DNA from: CAIZGX01 sp046048875
Lineage (GTDB): Bacteria; Bacteroidota; Bacteroidia; Flavobacteriales_D; Sanyastnellaceae
Length of the DNA stretch: 64,000 nucleotides
Direction: 5' to 3'
NCBI GenBank assembly: GCA_046048875.1
Contig: JBJOFG010000001.1
Span: 1 to 64,000 of the forward strand
How positions within the stretch are numbered: position 1 is the stretch's first letter; each line of letters starts with the position of its first letter. The position numbers were made by a program, and so were the translations under genes. This document shows positions 36,227 through 45,554 of the stretch, one piece after another. Under the pieces are notes generated by a model that saw nothing but the letters and a program-made list of their open reading frames with translations, was not told the origin of the DNA and did not search any database.

Positions 36227-36934
36227 ATGAAATATCAACGCATTCTTCTAAAATTAAGTGGTGAAGCCTTAATGGGCGACAAACAGTTCGGAATTGACAA
36301 TTCGCGTTTAGTTCAATACGCGAAAGAAATTAAAGCTGTTTGGGAAAAAGGAGTTGAAGTAGCCATTGTTATTGGTGGTGGAAACATCTTCCGCGGAGTT
36401 CAAGCTGAACAAGGCGGAATGGAACGCACACAGGGCGATTACATGGGCATGTTAGCAACCATGATTAACAGCATGGCGTTGCAAAGTGCACTTGAATCGG
36501 CTGGGGTTCCAACCCGTTTGCAAAGCGCTATCGAGATGAAACAAATATGTGAGCCGTTCATCAAACGCAGAGCTGTTCGTCACTTAGAAAAAAATCGCGT
36601 TGTGATTTTCGGTGCGGGAACGGGCAATCCGTTCTTCACTACAGACACAGCCGCTTCACTCCGTGCAATTGAAATTGAATCAGATGTTGTGTTGAAGGGA
36701 ACGCGTGTAGACGGTATTTACACTGCCGATCCAGAGAAAGATCCAAGCGCTACCAAGTACGACACAGTAACTTTCAACGAAGTGTATGAAAAAGGTTTGA
36801 ACGTAATGGATATGACGGCATTCACGTTGTGTAACGAAAACAAATTGCCCATTATCATTTTCGACATGAACAAAGAAGGAAACCTTCTGAAGCTTGTTTC
36901 TGGCGAAAACATTGGAACCAAAGTAGAATTTTAA
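36227..36934 (+). CDS. pyrH: UMP kinase
   Basis: UMP kinase converts UMP to UDP in pyrimidine nucleotide synthesis. The 235-residue amino-acid-kinase-fold protein has the family segments RILLKLSGEALMG, AIVIGGGNIFRG, GTGNPFFTTDTAA, KGTRVDGIYTADP and the C-terminal GENIGTKVEF. Length is standard. It begins the plus-strand run pyrH-frr-dusB; the pyrH-frr pairing is widespread. The gap to frr is 14 bases. Confidence 0.97.
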   Translation: MKYQRILLKLSGEALMGDKQFGIDNSRLVQYAKEIKAVWEKGVEVAIVIGGGNIFRGVQAEQGGMERTQGDYMGMLATMINSMALQSALESAGVPTRLQSAIEMKQICEPFIKRRAVRHLEKNRVVIFGAGTGNPFFTTDTAASLRAIEIESDVVLKGTRVDGIYTADPEKDPSATKYDTVTFNEVYEKGLNVMDMTAFTLCNENKLPIIIFDMNKEGNLLKLVSGENIGTKVEF

Positions 36935-36948
36935 AGCAGAATAATAAG

Positions 36949-37512
36949 ATGTCTGAAGAAGTTAAAATGGCTCTTGATGAAGCCGCTGAAGCAATGACCA
37001 AATCCATTGTTCACTTAGAAAACGAATTGAATAAAGTACGTGCAGGAAAAGCAAGTCCTGTCATGTTAGACGGTGTTCGTGTTGACTATTACGGAACCAT
37101 GACGCCTCTTAAAAACGTTGCAAACGTTACCACTCCAGACGCAAGAACATTAACGGTTCAGCCTTGGGAAAAAGGTATGTTGAACGCTATTGCAAAAGGA
37201 ATTATGGAAGCAAACCTGGGTTTGAATCCGCAAAACAACGGCGATGTAATCATGATTGCAGTGCCTATGCTTACTGAGGAGCGTCGTCGCGATTTATCGA
37301 AGCGCGCACATTCGGAAGGAGAGAATGCACGTGTTGGAATTCGCACAGCTCGCAAGGAAGCGTTAGACTTCATTAAGCAAGCGCAAAAAGACGGACTTCC
37401 TGAAGACGAGGCAAAGACGGGTGAATCAAAAGTTCAAGAGCTTACCGACAAGTTCAATAAAAAAGTAGATGAAGTCTTAGCCGCGAAAGACAAAGACATT
37501 ATGACCATCTAA
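36949..37512 (+). CDS. frr: Ribosome recycling factor
   Basis: RRF splits the post-termination ribosome together with EF-G. The 187-residue protein is the usual length. It is mostly helical, with the conserved NKVRAGKASPVMLDGVRVDYYG segment, the LTVQPWEK turn and the ERRRDLSKRAHSEGENARVGIRTAR helix. It follows pyrH by 14 bases and precedes dusB by 10 bases. Confidence 0.97.
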   Translation: MSEEVKMALDEAAEAMTKSIVHLENELNKVRAGKASPVMLDGVRVDYYGTMTPLKNVANVTTPDARTLTVQPWEKGMLNAIAKGIMEANLGLNPQNNGDVIMIAVPMLTEERRRDLSKRAHSEGENARVGIRTARKEALDFIKQAQKDGLPEDEAKTGESKVQELTDKFNKKVDEVLAAKDKDIMTI

Positions 37513-37522
37513 ACCCAAGCAC

Positions 37523-38500
37523 GTGGTAAAGATTGGTGATATTGAACTTCCTGAATTTCCGTTGCTACTCGCTCCCATGGAAGATGTGAGCGATCCGCCT
37601 TTCCGCATGGTTTGCAAAGAGCAAGGCGTAGATCTTATGTACACTGAGTTTATTAGCAGTGAAGGCCTCATTCGAGATGCGGCAAAGAGCAGAATGAAGC
37701 TCGATATCTTCGAATACGAGCGCCCCATCGGTGTTCAAATTTTCGGCAGTGAAATTGAATCCATGGTGAAAAGTGCCGAGATTATCGAGTCGGTAAACCC
37801 CAATCTTTTAGACATCAACTACGGTTGTCCCGTTTCCAAGGTAACCTGCAAAGGCGCCGGGGCGGGCATTCTACAGAACATTCCGAAAATGGTTGCTATG
37901 ACCGAAGCTGTTGTGAAAGCAACAAAACTTCCGGTTACGGTAAAGACCCGTCTAGGGTGGGACGAGGGTTCGAAGAACATTGAAGAGGTGGCTGAACGCC
38001 TGCAAGACATCGGCATTCAAGCATTAACAGTTCACGGAAGAACGCGTGTTCAAATGTATAAGGGCGAAGCGAACTGGGAACTTATTGCGAAGGTGAAAGA
38101 AAACCCGCGCATTCATATTCCAATCTTCGGAAACGGTGACATAGACTCTCCTGAAAAAGCGTGGGAGTATAAAAACAAATACGGCGTAGATGGAATCATG
38201 GTAGGACGCGCCAGCATTGGCTATCCGTGGATCTTCCGAGAAATCAAACACTACTTCAAAACGCAAGAATTACTTCCGCCTCCTACCATTGAAGAGCGAA
38301 TTGCTGCATGCAAAAGTCATTTCGAATTTTCGCTTCGTTGGAAAGGAGAAAAGTTAGGTATTCTCGAAATGAGAAGACACTACACGAATTACTTCAAAGG
38401 AATTCCAAATTTCAAACCGTATCGAATGGATTTAGTTACTTCCATGGATATCGATTTCATTCGAAAGAAGTTAGATGACATTGCTCATCTCGAAGTCTAA
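37523..38500 (+). CDS. dusB: tRNA-dihydrouridine synthase (DusB-like)
   Basis: Dus enzymes reduce uridines in tRNA D-loops using FMN and NADPH. The 325-residue TIM-barrel protein has LLAPMEDVSDPPFR at the N-terminus, the active-site Cys segment NYGCPVSKVTCKGAGAGIL, the KTRLGWDEG strand, HGRTRVQMYKG and GNGDIDSPEKA. The start is a GTG at 37523, 10 bases after frr, and it puts the first FMN-binding strand in the expected position. DusB is favoured by its length and the KGAG motif. Confidence 0.92.
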   Translation: MVKIGDIELPEFPLLLAPMEDVSDPPFRMVCKEQGVDLMYTEFISSEGLIRDAAKSRMKLDIFEYERPIGVQIFGSEIESMVKSAEIIESVNPNLLDINYGCPVSKVTCKGAGAGILQNIPKMVAMTEAVVKATKLPVTVKTRLGWDEGSKNIEEVAERLQDIGIQALTVHGRTRVQMYKGEANWELIAKVKENPRIHIPIFGNGDIDSPEKAWEYKNKYGVDGIMVGRASIGYPWIFREIKHYFKTQELLPPPTIEERIAACKSHFEFSLRWKGEKLGILEMRRHYTNYFKGIPNFKPYRMDLVTSMDIDFIRKKLDDIAHLEV

Positions 38501-38510
38501 CTTCTTCGCT

Positions 38511-38518
38511 TAACTTCG
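38511..38518 (+). promoter_or_regulatory. Possible -7 element of the trhO promoter
   Basis: TAACTTCG, 30 bases before the trhO ATG, in the 48-base gap after dusB. No clear TTG upstream. Confidence 0.3.
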
Positions 38519-38548
38519 CGACATCTAGAATAATCTATACTTGTTCAG

Positions 38549-39571
38549 ATGAAAAAATTATACAACACAGAAGACAAGCGCGTCCTGCGCGAACGTATGC
38601 TCGCCGATACTACTCCGCGAACAACAGTTTCATTTTACAAATACCATCAAATCGAGAACCCGCAAGAGTTTAGAGACAATCTGTTTCTGAATTGGAGTGA
38701 ACTCGGCGTATTGGGGAGAACCTATATCGCATCTGAAGGCATCAATGCTCAAATCTCTGTTCCTACAGAAAATTTCGAGCGGTTTGTCAAAGACCTTTAT
38801 TCGATTGATTTTCTGAATGGCGTTCGTTTGAACACCGCAGTTGACGAGGGAAAATCGTTTTATGCTTTGAAGGTAAAACTTCGAAATAAAATCGTTGCAG
38901 ACGGTATTGAAGATCCAGATTTCGATCCATCAAACACCGGAAAATATTTGAATGCCGAAGAGTGGAACCAACAACTTTCCGATCCGAACACGGTAGTTGT
39001 AGACATGCGCAATCACTACGAAAGCGAGGTCGGTCATTTCGAAGGGGCTATTTGTCCAGACGTCGACACCTTCCGTGAAGAATTACAGGTGGTTGAAGAT
39101 ATTCTTCAAAACGATAAAGACAAAAAAGTGCTCATGTATTGCACCGGTGGTATTCGTTGTGAAAAAGCTTCGGCTTACATGAAGCACAAAGGATTTGAAA
39201 ACGTTTATCATCTCGAAGGAGGAATCATTAAATATGCTCGCGACGCGAAAGCAAACGACCTTGACATCAAGTTCAAAGGCGTGAATTTCGTATTCGATGA
39301 AAGACTTGCTGAACGTATCTCTGATGAAGTCATTGCAACGTGTCACCAATGTGGTGAACCGTTCGATCACCACACCAATTGCATGAACTTAGGATGTCAC
39401 ATCTTGTTCATTCAATGCGATAAATGCAAAGAGAAATACGAAAATTGTTGCTCGGAGGAATGTCAAAGTATCACACATTTAAGCGAAGAAGAGCAAAAAG
39501 AACTGCGTAAAAAAACGCCTGTAGTCCGCAATGTATACAAGAAAGGACGCATGCCGAAACTGACGAAATAA
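38549..39571 (+). CDS. trhO: Rhodanese-domain tRNA uridine(34) hydroxylase TrhO (YceA)
   Basis: TrhO hydroxylates the wobble uridine of certain tRNAs using oxygen. The 340-residue protein has an N-terminal acylphosphatase-like domain (about 20-115), a rhodanese domain (about 140-240) with the catalytic loop CTGGIRCEKA (Cys198), and a C-terminal Cys-rich zinc-binding region (CHQCGEPFDHHTNC, CDKCKEKYENCC). All family hallmarks are intact. Length fits YceA proteins. Confidence 0.92.
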   Translation: MKKLYNTEDKRVLRERMLADTTPRTTVSFYKYHQIENPQEFRDNLFLNWSELGVLGRTYIASEGINAQISVPTENFERFVKDLYSIDFLNGVRLNTAVDEGKSFYALKVKLRNKIVADGIEDPDFDPSNTGKYLNAEEWNQQLSDPNTVVVDMRNHYESEVGHFEGAICPDVDTFREELQVVEDILQNDKDKKVLMYCTGGIRCEKASAYMKHKGFENVYHLEGGIIKYARDAKANDLDIKFKGVNFVFDERLAERISDEVIATCHQCGEPFDHHTNCMNLGCHILFIQCDKCKEKYENCCSEECQSITHLSEEEQKELRKKTPVVRNVYKKGRMPKLTK

Positions 39572-39578
39572 TCATTTC

Positions 39579-39608
39579 TTGCGTGCGTGCTCAAAAATGT
39601 TATATTCG
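39579..39608 (+). promoter_or_regulatory. Promoter of the DUF2795 gene
   Basis: TTG at 39579-39581, a 19-base spacer, then TATATTCG at 39601-39608. This fits the Bacteroidota -33/-7 arrangement with the TTCG variant of the -7 box. The ATG follows after 32 bases. It is the best two-part promoter match I found in the window. Confidence 0.5.
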
Positions 39609-39640
39609 CGTAACGGAAAAAACCCTTAAGCGTTAATACT

Positions 39641-39862
39641 ATGTACTGGACTTTAGAATTGGCCTCATATCTCGAAGACGCACCTTGGCCTGCAACAAAA
39701 GAAGAATTAATCGATTACGCAATGCGTGCTGGCGCACCGTTGGAAGTCGTTGAAAACCTTCAACAATTAGAAGACGAGGAAGAGGTGTTCGAGAGCATCG
39801 AAGACATTTGGCCAGACTACCCAACAAAAGAAGATTTTTTCTTCAACGAAGACGAATATTAA
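39641..39862 (+). CDS. DUF2795 family small acidic protein
   Basis: A 73-residue, strongly acidic protein of unknown function. It starts MYWTLELASYLEDAPWPATKEELIDYAMRAGAP and continues with VVENLQQLEDEEEVFESIEDIWPDYPTK, the compact DUF2795 pattern found throughout Bacteroidota. There is no signal peptide or membrane segment. A good TTG-N19-TATATTCG promoter precedes it. The dCMP deaminase-like gene starts 23 bases downstream. Confidence 0.82.
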   Translation: MYWTLELASYLEDAPWPATKEELIDYAMRAGAPLEVVENLQQLEDEEEVFESIEDIWPDYPTKEDFFFNEDEY

Positions 39863-39885
39863 TTTCTCTTTCGTAGCCCTTCTCA

Positions 39886-40323
39886 ATGCCCACAGCTGAA
39901 GAACAAAAGCAACTGAGGTACGACCTCGCGTATTTGCGCATGGCCAAAGAATGGGCTAAACTTTCGCATTGTACACGAAAACAAGTCGGTGCGCTTCTTG
40001 TGAAAAACGGAGTAATCATCTCAGATGGATACAACGGTACCCCCAGTGGATTTCCGAATACCTGCGAAAACGATGAAGGCGAAACACACTGGTACGTCTT
40101 ACACGCAGAAGCCAACGCCATTCTCAAAGTAGCTAAGTCAACCAACAATGCACACGGCTCAACGCTTTACATCACATTAAGCCCATGTAAAGACTGCTGC
40201 AAACTCATTCTTCAATCTGGAATTACACGCATGGTTTACCTTGATGCTTATAAAGACACCACAGCCATCGATTTCTTAAAAAATTCAGGGATTGAAGTTG
40301 TACAACGAGAATTACCAGAATAA
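39886..40323 (+). CDS. dCMP deaminase-like cytidine/deoxycytidylate deaminase
   Basis: A 145-residue zinc-dependent deaminase. The active-site signature is HAEANAI (zinc His and catalytic Glu) plus PCKDC (two zinc Cys), with the N-terminal LSHCTRKQVGALLV and GYNGTPSG loop typical of dCMP deaminases. The product would be dUMP, feeding thymidylate synthesis. ComEB-type proteins are close relatives and cannot be excluded, though no competence genes are nearby. The S41 protease gene begins 29 bases later. Confidence 0.88.
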   Translation: MPTAEEQKQLRYDLAYLRMAKEWAKLSHCTRKQVGALLVKNGVIISDGYNGTPSGFPNTCENDEGETHWYVLHAEANAILKVAKSTNNAHGSTLYITLSPCKDCCKLILQSGITRMVYLDAYKDTTAIDFLKNSGIEVVQRELPE

Positions 40324-40352
40324 CGCTATCTTTTCAACTTCGAACCACACAC

Positions 40353-41987
40353 ATGTCTGAAGAAATACAAAACGAAAAATCTGGTAAATCACCCTTACAG
40401 CCCCTGTATTATGCTGCGGTTTTAATTGTCGGAATTCTGCTCGGTACTTTGCTCGCAGATAAGAACTTGCTCAGTATTAAAACAGGCACGGAAGACAATC
40501 CGAATAAATTGGTTAGTCTTATTGATTTCATTGAAGACAATTACGTTGATAGCGTTGATAAAAAGAAAATCATTGATGACGCCATTGCGTCTATTCTTAA
40601 AAATTTAGATCCACACAGTTATTATTTAAACCCCGAAGAATACGCCAAAGCAAAAGAGGAAATGTCGGGTTCCTATGAAGGAGTTGGCGTAGAGTTTCTC
40701 ATTCTTCGCGATTCGTTAATGGTGAATCGCGTTGTTCCTTTTGGTCCTAGTTTCCGAGCCGGAATACAATCTGGGGATCGCATTGTGCAAGTCGATGGAA
40801 AAGATATTTCGGGAAAATCTCTCACCAACGACGGCGTAATGAAAATGCTAAAAGGTGAAGCTGGAAGCACTGTCAACATTAGCGTGCTGCGTAAAAAGGA
40901 ATATTTGAATTTCAACGTGGAAAGAGGGTCTCTTCCACTACCGAGTGTTCCTTCGTTCTACAAAGTTGAAGAGGGGGTAGGTTACATAAAGATTGACCGA
41001 TTCGCGAAAACAACCTACAACGAGTTTATTACTGCAGGAAACGCACTTAGAAATCAAGGGTGTAACAAGTTTATTCTTGACCTTCGAGGAAACGGTGGCG
41101 GATTGCTTGATCAAGCAACAACCATCGCAGAAGAGTTCTTGGAAAAAGACCGCTTAATGGTGTACACTGCTGGAACACACTCTGGAAGGAACGACTACAA
41201 CACACAGAAACGCGGAACATTCGCAGATGTACAAGTGACGGTGCTTATCGATGAATACAGTGCCTCTGCGAGCGAAATTCTTGCAGGAGCCTTGCAAGAT
41301 TGGGATCGCGCTATCGTTGTGGGAAGACGTTCTTTTGGAAAAGGTTTGGTTCAAAGTGAAATTGAACTGCCTGACAAAAGCGCTCTTCGATTAACAACAG
41401 CGCGCTACTATACCCCAACAGGTAGATGTATACAAAAGCCTTACGGCGACTCTTCGAAGTATTTCAACGAAACACATCAACGTTGGTTAAGTGGTGAACT
41501 GTTCAAACAAGAAAAAATCACTCACGTTGATTCCCTTAAGTTCTATACACCTTCTGGAAGAGTTGTATTTGGAGGCGGTGGAATTACTCCCGATGTGTTC
41601 ATTCCATTCGATTCTACTTCGACCTCTTTCGCCCTAATTGATATTGTGAACTTCGGTATTCTGCGTCACTTGTGCTTTGATTATGTCGATCAAAACAGAG
41701 CGCAACTCTCTAACTGGAAGTCCTTCGACCTTTATCAAAAAAACTATAAAACTGAAGACGCTCTTTTAGAGAAAACACTTCAATCAGCGAAAGAGAATAA
41801 CATTCTTTACACAAAGGCAGAAGTTGCAAAATTAAAGTCGCAATGCGCACTTCGATTCAAAGCGCAAATTGCTCGTGCATTGTTCGATGAAAATGCTATG
41901 TTTAGAATTATGAACGCGGAAGACCCTGAATTAATAAGGGCTGTAGAGATTTCTAAAAACTACAACGCTTACTTCTATCATAACTAA
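40353..41987 (+). CDS. S41-family C-terminal processing peptidase (CtpA/Prc-like), membrane-anchored
   Basis: A 544-residue serine protease. It has an N-terminal membrane anchor (about residues 17-35), a PDZ domain (about 100-185) and the S41 catalytic domain (about 190-420). Active-site features are the Ser in DEYSASASEIL and the Lys in RSFGKGLVQ; the DLRGNGGGLLDQA strand is also conserved. A 120-residue C-terminal extension has no features I recognise. Its stop overlaps the rnpA start (TAATG), so translation is probably coupled. A second S41 gene lies just after rnpA. Confidence 0.9.
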   Translation: MSEEIQNEKSGKSPLQPLYYAAVLIVGILLGTLLADKNLLSIKTGTEDNPNKLVSLIDFIEDNYVDSVDKKKIIDDAIASILKNLDPHSYYLNPEEYAKAKEEMSGSYEGVGVEFLILRDSLMVNRVVPFGPSFRAGIQSGDRIVQVDGKDISGKSLTNDGVMKMLKGEAGSTVNISVLRKKEYLNFNVERGSLPLPSVPSFYKVEEGVGYIKIDRFAKTTYNEFITAGNALRNQGCNKFILDLRGNGGGLLDQATTIAEEFLEKDRLMVYTAGTHSGRNDYNTQKRGTFADVQVTVLIDEYSASASEILAGALQDWDRAIVVGRRSFGKGLVQSEIELPDKSALRLTTARYYTPTGRCIQKPYGDSSKYFNETHQRWLSGELFKQEKITHVDSLKFYTPSGRVVFGGGGITPDVFIPFDSTSTSFALIDIVNFGILRHLCFDYVDQNRAQLSNWKSFDLYQKNYKTEDALLEKTLQSAKENNILYTKAEVAKLKSQCALRFKAQIARALFDENAMFRIMNAEDPELIRAVEISKNYNAYFYHN

Positions 41988-42391
41988 TGGAAACGCTTTC
42001 CAAACAGGAACGGCTCTATAAAAGAAAAACCATCGAGTCGCTTTATGCTCATGGAAAAAGCATAAAAACGCCTGCAATCATCTGTTTGTATAACGGCTCT
42101 TCGGAAGAGTCTGAATTCCCTGTTCAAGCGCTATTTACCGCTCCTAAACGTCGTTTCGCTCGTGCACATGATAGAAACAGAATAAAGCGACTCATGAAAG
42201 AGGTTTATCGAAAAGAAAAACAATCGCTTTATGACCACCTCAACAACAAGGGTGAAAAATTATCGTTAGCCTTTATCTTTACGGGTAACCGCATTCCCGA
42301 TTATGACTATGTGGAACAAAAAATTAAGTACCTTATTCGACAACTTATTTCCGTTACGAACCAAGAGCCTTCAACCTATGAAAATACTTAA
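41987..42391 (+). CDS. rnpA: Ribonuclease P protein component
   Basis: RnpA binds the RNase P RNA and helps cleave tRNA 5' leaders. The 134-residue basic protein has the diagnostic HDRNRIKRLMKEVYR helix. The N-terminal TLSKQERLYKRKTIESLYAHGKS and the LAFIFTG strand also fit. It is tightly packed, with a 1-base overlap with the upstream S41 gene and 14 bases with the downstream one. rpmH and dnaA, the classic rnpA neighbours, are not adjacent. Confidence 0.93.
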   Translation: METLSKQERLYKRKTIESLYAHGKSIKTPAIICLYNGSSEESEFPVQALFTAPKRRFARAHDRNRIKRLMKEVYRKEKQSLYDHLNNKGEKLSLAFIFTGNRIPDYDYVEQKIKYLIRQLISVTNQEPSTYENT

Positions 42392-44045
42392 GACTTCTCT
42401 TCTTTTTCTTCTGCTAAGTCTCTCTTCGCTTTCTGCTTTTGCTCAACCAACCCCATCTACAAACTATTTCGAAGTTGTAAAGAACTTGGAGATATTCACA
42501 GACGTATTCAGACAACTCGACCAACTGTACGTGGAAGAAGCAACTCCGGGAAACCTTGTCAACACTGCTCTTTCAGGAATGTTAGCGTCGCTAGACCCGT
42601 ACACCGTTTACTACCCCGAGTCGAAAATCGAAGATGCAATGTACCTTCAAACAGGAAGATACGGCGGTGTGGGCGCTCGAGTGGATTTAGTAAACGGAAG
42701 AAACACTGTTCTTGAGGTTTTTGAATCTTTTCCTGCCTACAAATCTGGCTTGCGCGCGGGTGACATTATCACACATATCAACGGAAAATCTATTGATGGA
42801 ATTGATCTTGACAATCTCGAAGATGGATTAACAGGAACGCCAGGAAGTGTCGTGAATTTAACAGTTGTTCAATTGGGAAAACCAAACGCTAGTGAATTAG
42901 CGGTAACCCGCGAGAGTATTAAAACTCCCGACGTTCCACACTTTCAATTATTGGAAAACAATGTTGGATACATCAAACTCGATGAATTCACACAAACGGC
43001 TTCCGAAGACGTAAAAAACAGTTTCAACGATTTGAAAGGAAAGGGAATGAATAAACTCGTTCTTGATCTTCGTGGAAACGGCGGAGGATTGTTGAATGAG
43101 GCGGTAAAAATTGTAAACTTCTTCGTCCCAAAAGGCACTGAAATCACCCGCACCATGGGCAAAACGGAATCTTGGAAGCAAGTTTATGTGGCGCAATACG
43201 AACCGCTAGACCTGACTATTCCGCTCGTTGTTCTCGTTGATGAAATGTCGGCATCAGCTTCTGAAATCGTGAGTGGCAGTTTACAGGACTTAGATCGAGC
43301 GGTTGTCATCGGCGTACCTTCTTTTGGAAAAGGGCTTGTTCAACAAACCTTGGATCTTTCATACAACGCCAAAATGAAAGTAACTGTCGCTAAGTACTAC
43401 ACCCCTAGCGGAAGGTGTATTCAGAAGCTTGATTATGGCAACAAGAAAGACGGACACGCTACACAAATAGACACGACTAAAATCCGCACCTTTTACACCA
43501 CCAACGGAAGACCCGTGAAAGACGGAAGTGGTATTTATCCCGATGTCCTAATCGCCCCGAGCGCTTCGAAAGAAATACTCGCACAATTACAAAAGAACTT
43601 CGCGTATTTCAGATTCGGCGTAGAATTCAAGAAAACTCATCCATCCATTGATTCTGCCGGAAGTTTCCAGTTAACAAGCAAAGACTACACAGACTTTGTT
43701 CAATTCGCGAAGACTAATGCAAAAGATTTCGTTCCAACGTGGTTTGATCACATTGAAAAATTAGAGAAAGAGTTGGCAAATCAATCTGTTGTCGACCCTG
43801 CTCTTAAAGAGCAAATAAGCAACCTTCAAAACGGAATTGCTGCTGCTTTCGAGAGTTCGTTGCTTCAACTTCAAAATGAGATTACACCGAAAGTAGAGGC
43901 TAAAATTGTTGAAATGTATTATTTCAGATCGGCTGCTATTAAGCAATCCCTTACCAACGACGCGCTCATTCGAGCTTCGCAAGAGGTATTTCAAAAAAAC
44001 TATTCAACCATTCTTGCCGGACCAGCTAAGAGTGAAAAAAAATAA
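42378..44045 (+). CDS. S41-family C-terminal processing peptidase, secreted
   Basis: A 555-residue periplasmic serine protease with a signal peptide (residues 1-22), a PDZ domain (about 80-170) and an S41 domain. The Ser lies in DEMSASASEIV and the Lys in PSFGKGLVQ, with DLRGNGGGLLNEA. The frame is open further upstream, but the ATG at 42378 is the one that begins the signal peptide; it overlaps rnpA by 14 bases. It is a diverged paralogue of the S41 gene before rnpA. The coiled-coil-like C-terminus (about 440-540) is distinctive. Confidence 0.9.
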   Translation: MKILKTSLLFLLLSLSSLSAFAQPTPSTNYFEVVKNLEIFTDVFRQLDQLYVEEATPGNLVNTALSGMLASLDPYTVYYPESKIEDAMYLQTGRYGGVGARVDLVNGRNTVLEVFESFPAYKSGLRAGDIITHINGKSIDGIDLDNLEDGLTGTPGSVVNLTVVQLGKPNASELAVTRESIKTPDVPHFQLLENNVGYIKLDEFTQTASEDVKNSFNDLKGKGMNKLVLDLRGNGGGLLNEAVKIVNFFVPKGTEITRTMGKTESWKQVYVAQYEPLDLTIPLVVLVDEMSASASEIVSGSLQDLDRAVVIGVPSFGKGLVQQTLDLSYNAKMKVTVAKYYTPSGRCIQKLDYGNKKDGHATQIDTTKIRTFYTTNGRPVKDGSGIYPDVLIAPSASKEILAQLQKNFAYFRFGVEFKKTHPSIDSAGSFQLTSKDYTDFVQFAKTNAKDFVPTWFDHIEKLEKELANQSVVDPALKEQISNLQNGIAAAFESSLLQLQNEITPKVEAKIVEMYYFRSAAIKQSLTNDALIRASQEVFQKNYSTILAGPAKSEKK

Positions 44046-44048
44046 AAC

Positions 44049-45554
44049 GTGCTGAAATTCTTCAGTCTTCCTAAAACCCAAATCGCAGCAATCGCCCTGT
44101 GGGCATTTATGCTGCCGTTGTGGAACTTGGGAATGTCTGTGGCCATGTTTTTTCTTTTGTTTGTATCCATTGTTTCCGCCTTCGAAAAAAAGAAGTTTCA
44201 CTTTCTTCCCTTTTTTAAAAACCCCATCTATCTCTGTTTTCTAGCGATCTGGGGGTTGATTCTCACCGGTCTCTTGCGTGGTGGGGAGAGTAATCACGTG
44301 TGGAAAGAAGTCAAAACATTGCTCCCGCTCATCTTTGCTCCTGTTTTCCTTCAAAATCTAAATCCAATCACAAAAAAAAATGAGGTTTTCATTTGGAGAG
44401 TCTTCCTCGCTGCGGTTGGTGTTTCTGCCTTTGTCTGTGTGCTTTATGCCATTGCAAAACACCCTCTTCCTGAGCCCCGAAGCGCTTCTTTGTTTATCTC
44501 ACACATCCGATTCAGTTTAATGGCCGTATTGTCGCTTATTTGCGCCTGGTGTATGCCTGGTATTCTTCCTTTAAACTTGAAAGTAGCTCTAACCGCTCTC
44601 ATCTTTCTTTTTTTCTTTTTTGTTGGAACACTCACTGGTTGGGGATTTTTAATTCTTCTCGTTCTATTTCTCTTCGCTTCAAAATCGAAACGCAACGCAT
44701 TCGTCGTAATTGGATCTGCAGCCGTTGCTTTTGGAATTCTTTTCTTTTCTCTTTCAAAAACAGCTCAATCCATTTCCTTTCAAACAGAATTGGTGCAATC
44801 AGCAAAAGGTGAAAAGTACGTTCATCAATCTGCAAACACTCAAACCGAAAACGGAAACAAGATTTTCATAAATATCGCGCCTATTGAATTAGACAGCGCT
44901 TGGTCCGCTCGAACAGGCGGATCTATGCTTCAAAAAGATGCGCGGGGACAACTTATTCAAACAACACTCATTCGTTATTTAACCAGCAAAGGATTGACGA
45001 AAGACTCTGCTGGAATAGAACAGTTATCGGATGATGATATACATAATATTCAATCCGGTTACACCAACTGCAATGAACCTAAATGGAATGCATTGGAAAA
45101 ACGATGGCACCAGCTTGCTTTCGAATATCAAACCTTCCAAAGTGGTGAAAACCCAAGCGGACATTCCGTTTTTCAACGTTTAGAATATTACAAAGTCGCG
45201 ACATTCATTATCGAAAAAAACGTGATTTTTGGAGTTGGACAAGGCCATGTGAAAGAAGCTTATCAGAAGGCTTATGAACGTATTTCGCCAAACCTTGATG
45301 AGAAGGTGCAACATGCGGTACACAACCAGTTTTTATCCTATTGGATATCCTCAGGAATATTCGCTTTAATAGCGTTTATCCTTTACTTCGTTTTTATGTG
45401 GAAAAGGGCTCGTGCAAATGCTGTTGCACTCTCCTTTGTTGTGATAGCCTTCCTTTCTTGTCTCACAGAAGACACCCTTACAACACAACCAGGAGTGGCG
45501 TTCTTTGCCTTCTTCAGTACATTTTTCTTCTTCCTTCCGAAACAAGAAAATTAG
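44049..45554 (+). CDS. O-antigen ligase/polymerase-like polytopic membrane protein (Wzy_C type)
   Basis: A 501-residue membrane protein with about ten hydrophobic segments in two blocks (residues 10-240 and 430-500) and a large external loop between them (about 245-420). The loop ends with HAVHNQFLSYWISSGIF (His425), resembling the Wzy_C motif of O-antigen ligases and polymerases. It probably joins or polymerises surface glycans (inference from family). The start is a GTG at 44049, 3 bases after the S41 gene. Its stop overlaps the convergent M28 gene by 4 bases. No other glycan-assembly genes are adjacent. Confidence 0.72.
   Translation: MLKFFSLPKTQIAAIALWAFMLPLWNLGMSVAMFFLLFVSIVSAFEKKKFHFLPFFKNPIYLCFLAIWGLILTGLLRGGESNHVWKEVKTLLPLIFAPVFLQNLNPITKKNEVFIWRVFLAAVGVSAFVCVLYAIAKHPLPEPRSASLFISHIRFSLMAVLSLICAWCMPGILPLNLKVALTALIFLFFFFVGTLTGWGFLILLVLFLFASKSKRNAFVVIGSAAVAFGILFFSLSKTAQSISFQTELVQSAKGEKYVHQSANTQTENGNKIFINIAPIELDSAWSARTGGSMLQKDARGQLIQTTLIRYLTSKGLTKDSAGIEQLSDDDIHNIQSGYTNCNEPKWNALEKRWHQLAFEYQTFQSGENPSGHSVFQRLEYYKVATFIIEKNVIFGVGQGHVKEAYQKAYERISPNLDEKVQHAVHNQFLSYWISSGIFALIAFILYFVFMWKRARANAVALSFVVIAFLSCLTEDTLTTQPGVAFFAFFSTFFFFLPKQEN

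Noticed and set aside
41987..42391. rnpA as the marker of oriC at this exact spot
   Set aside because: The gene is packed between two S41 genes with no intergenic space, no DnaA boxes and no rpmH or dnaA; the gap at 47.6 kb fits far better.
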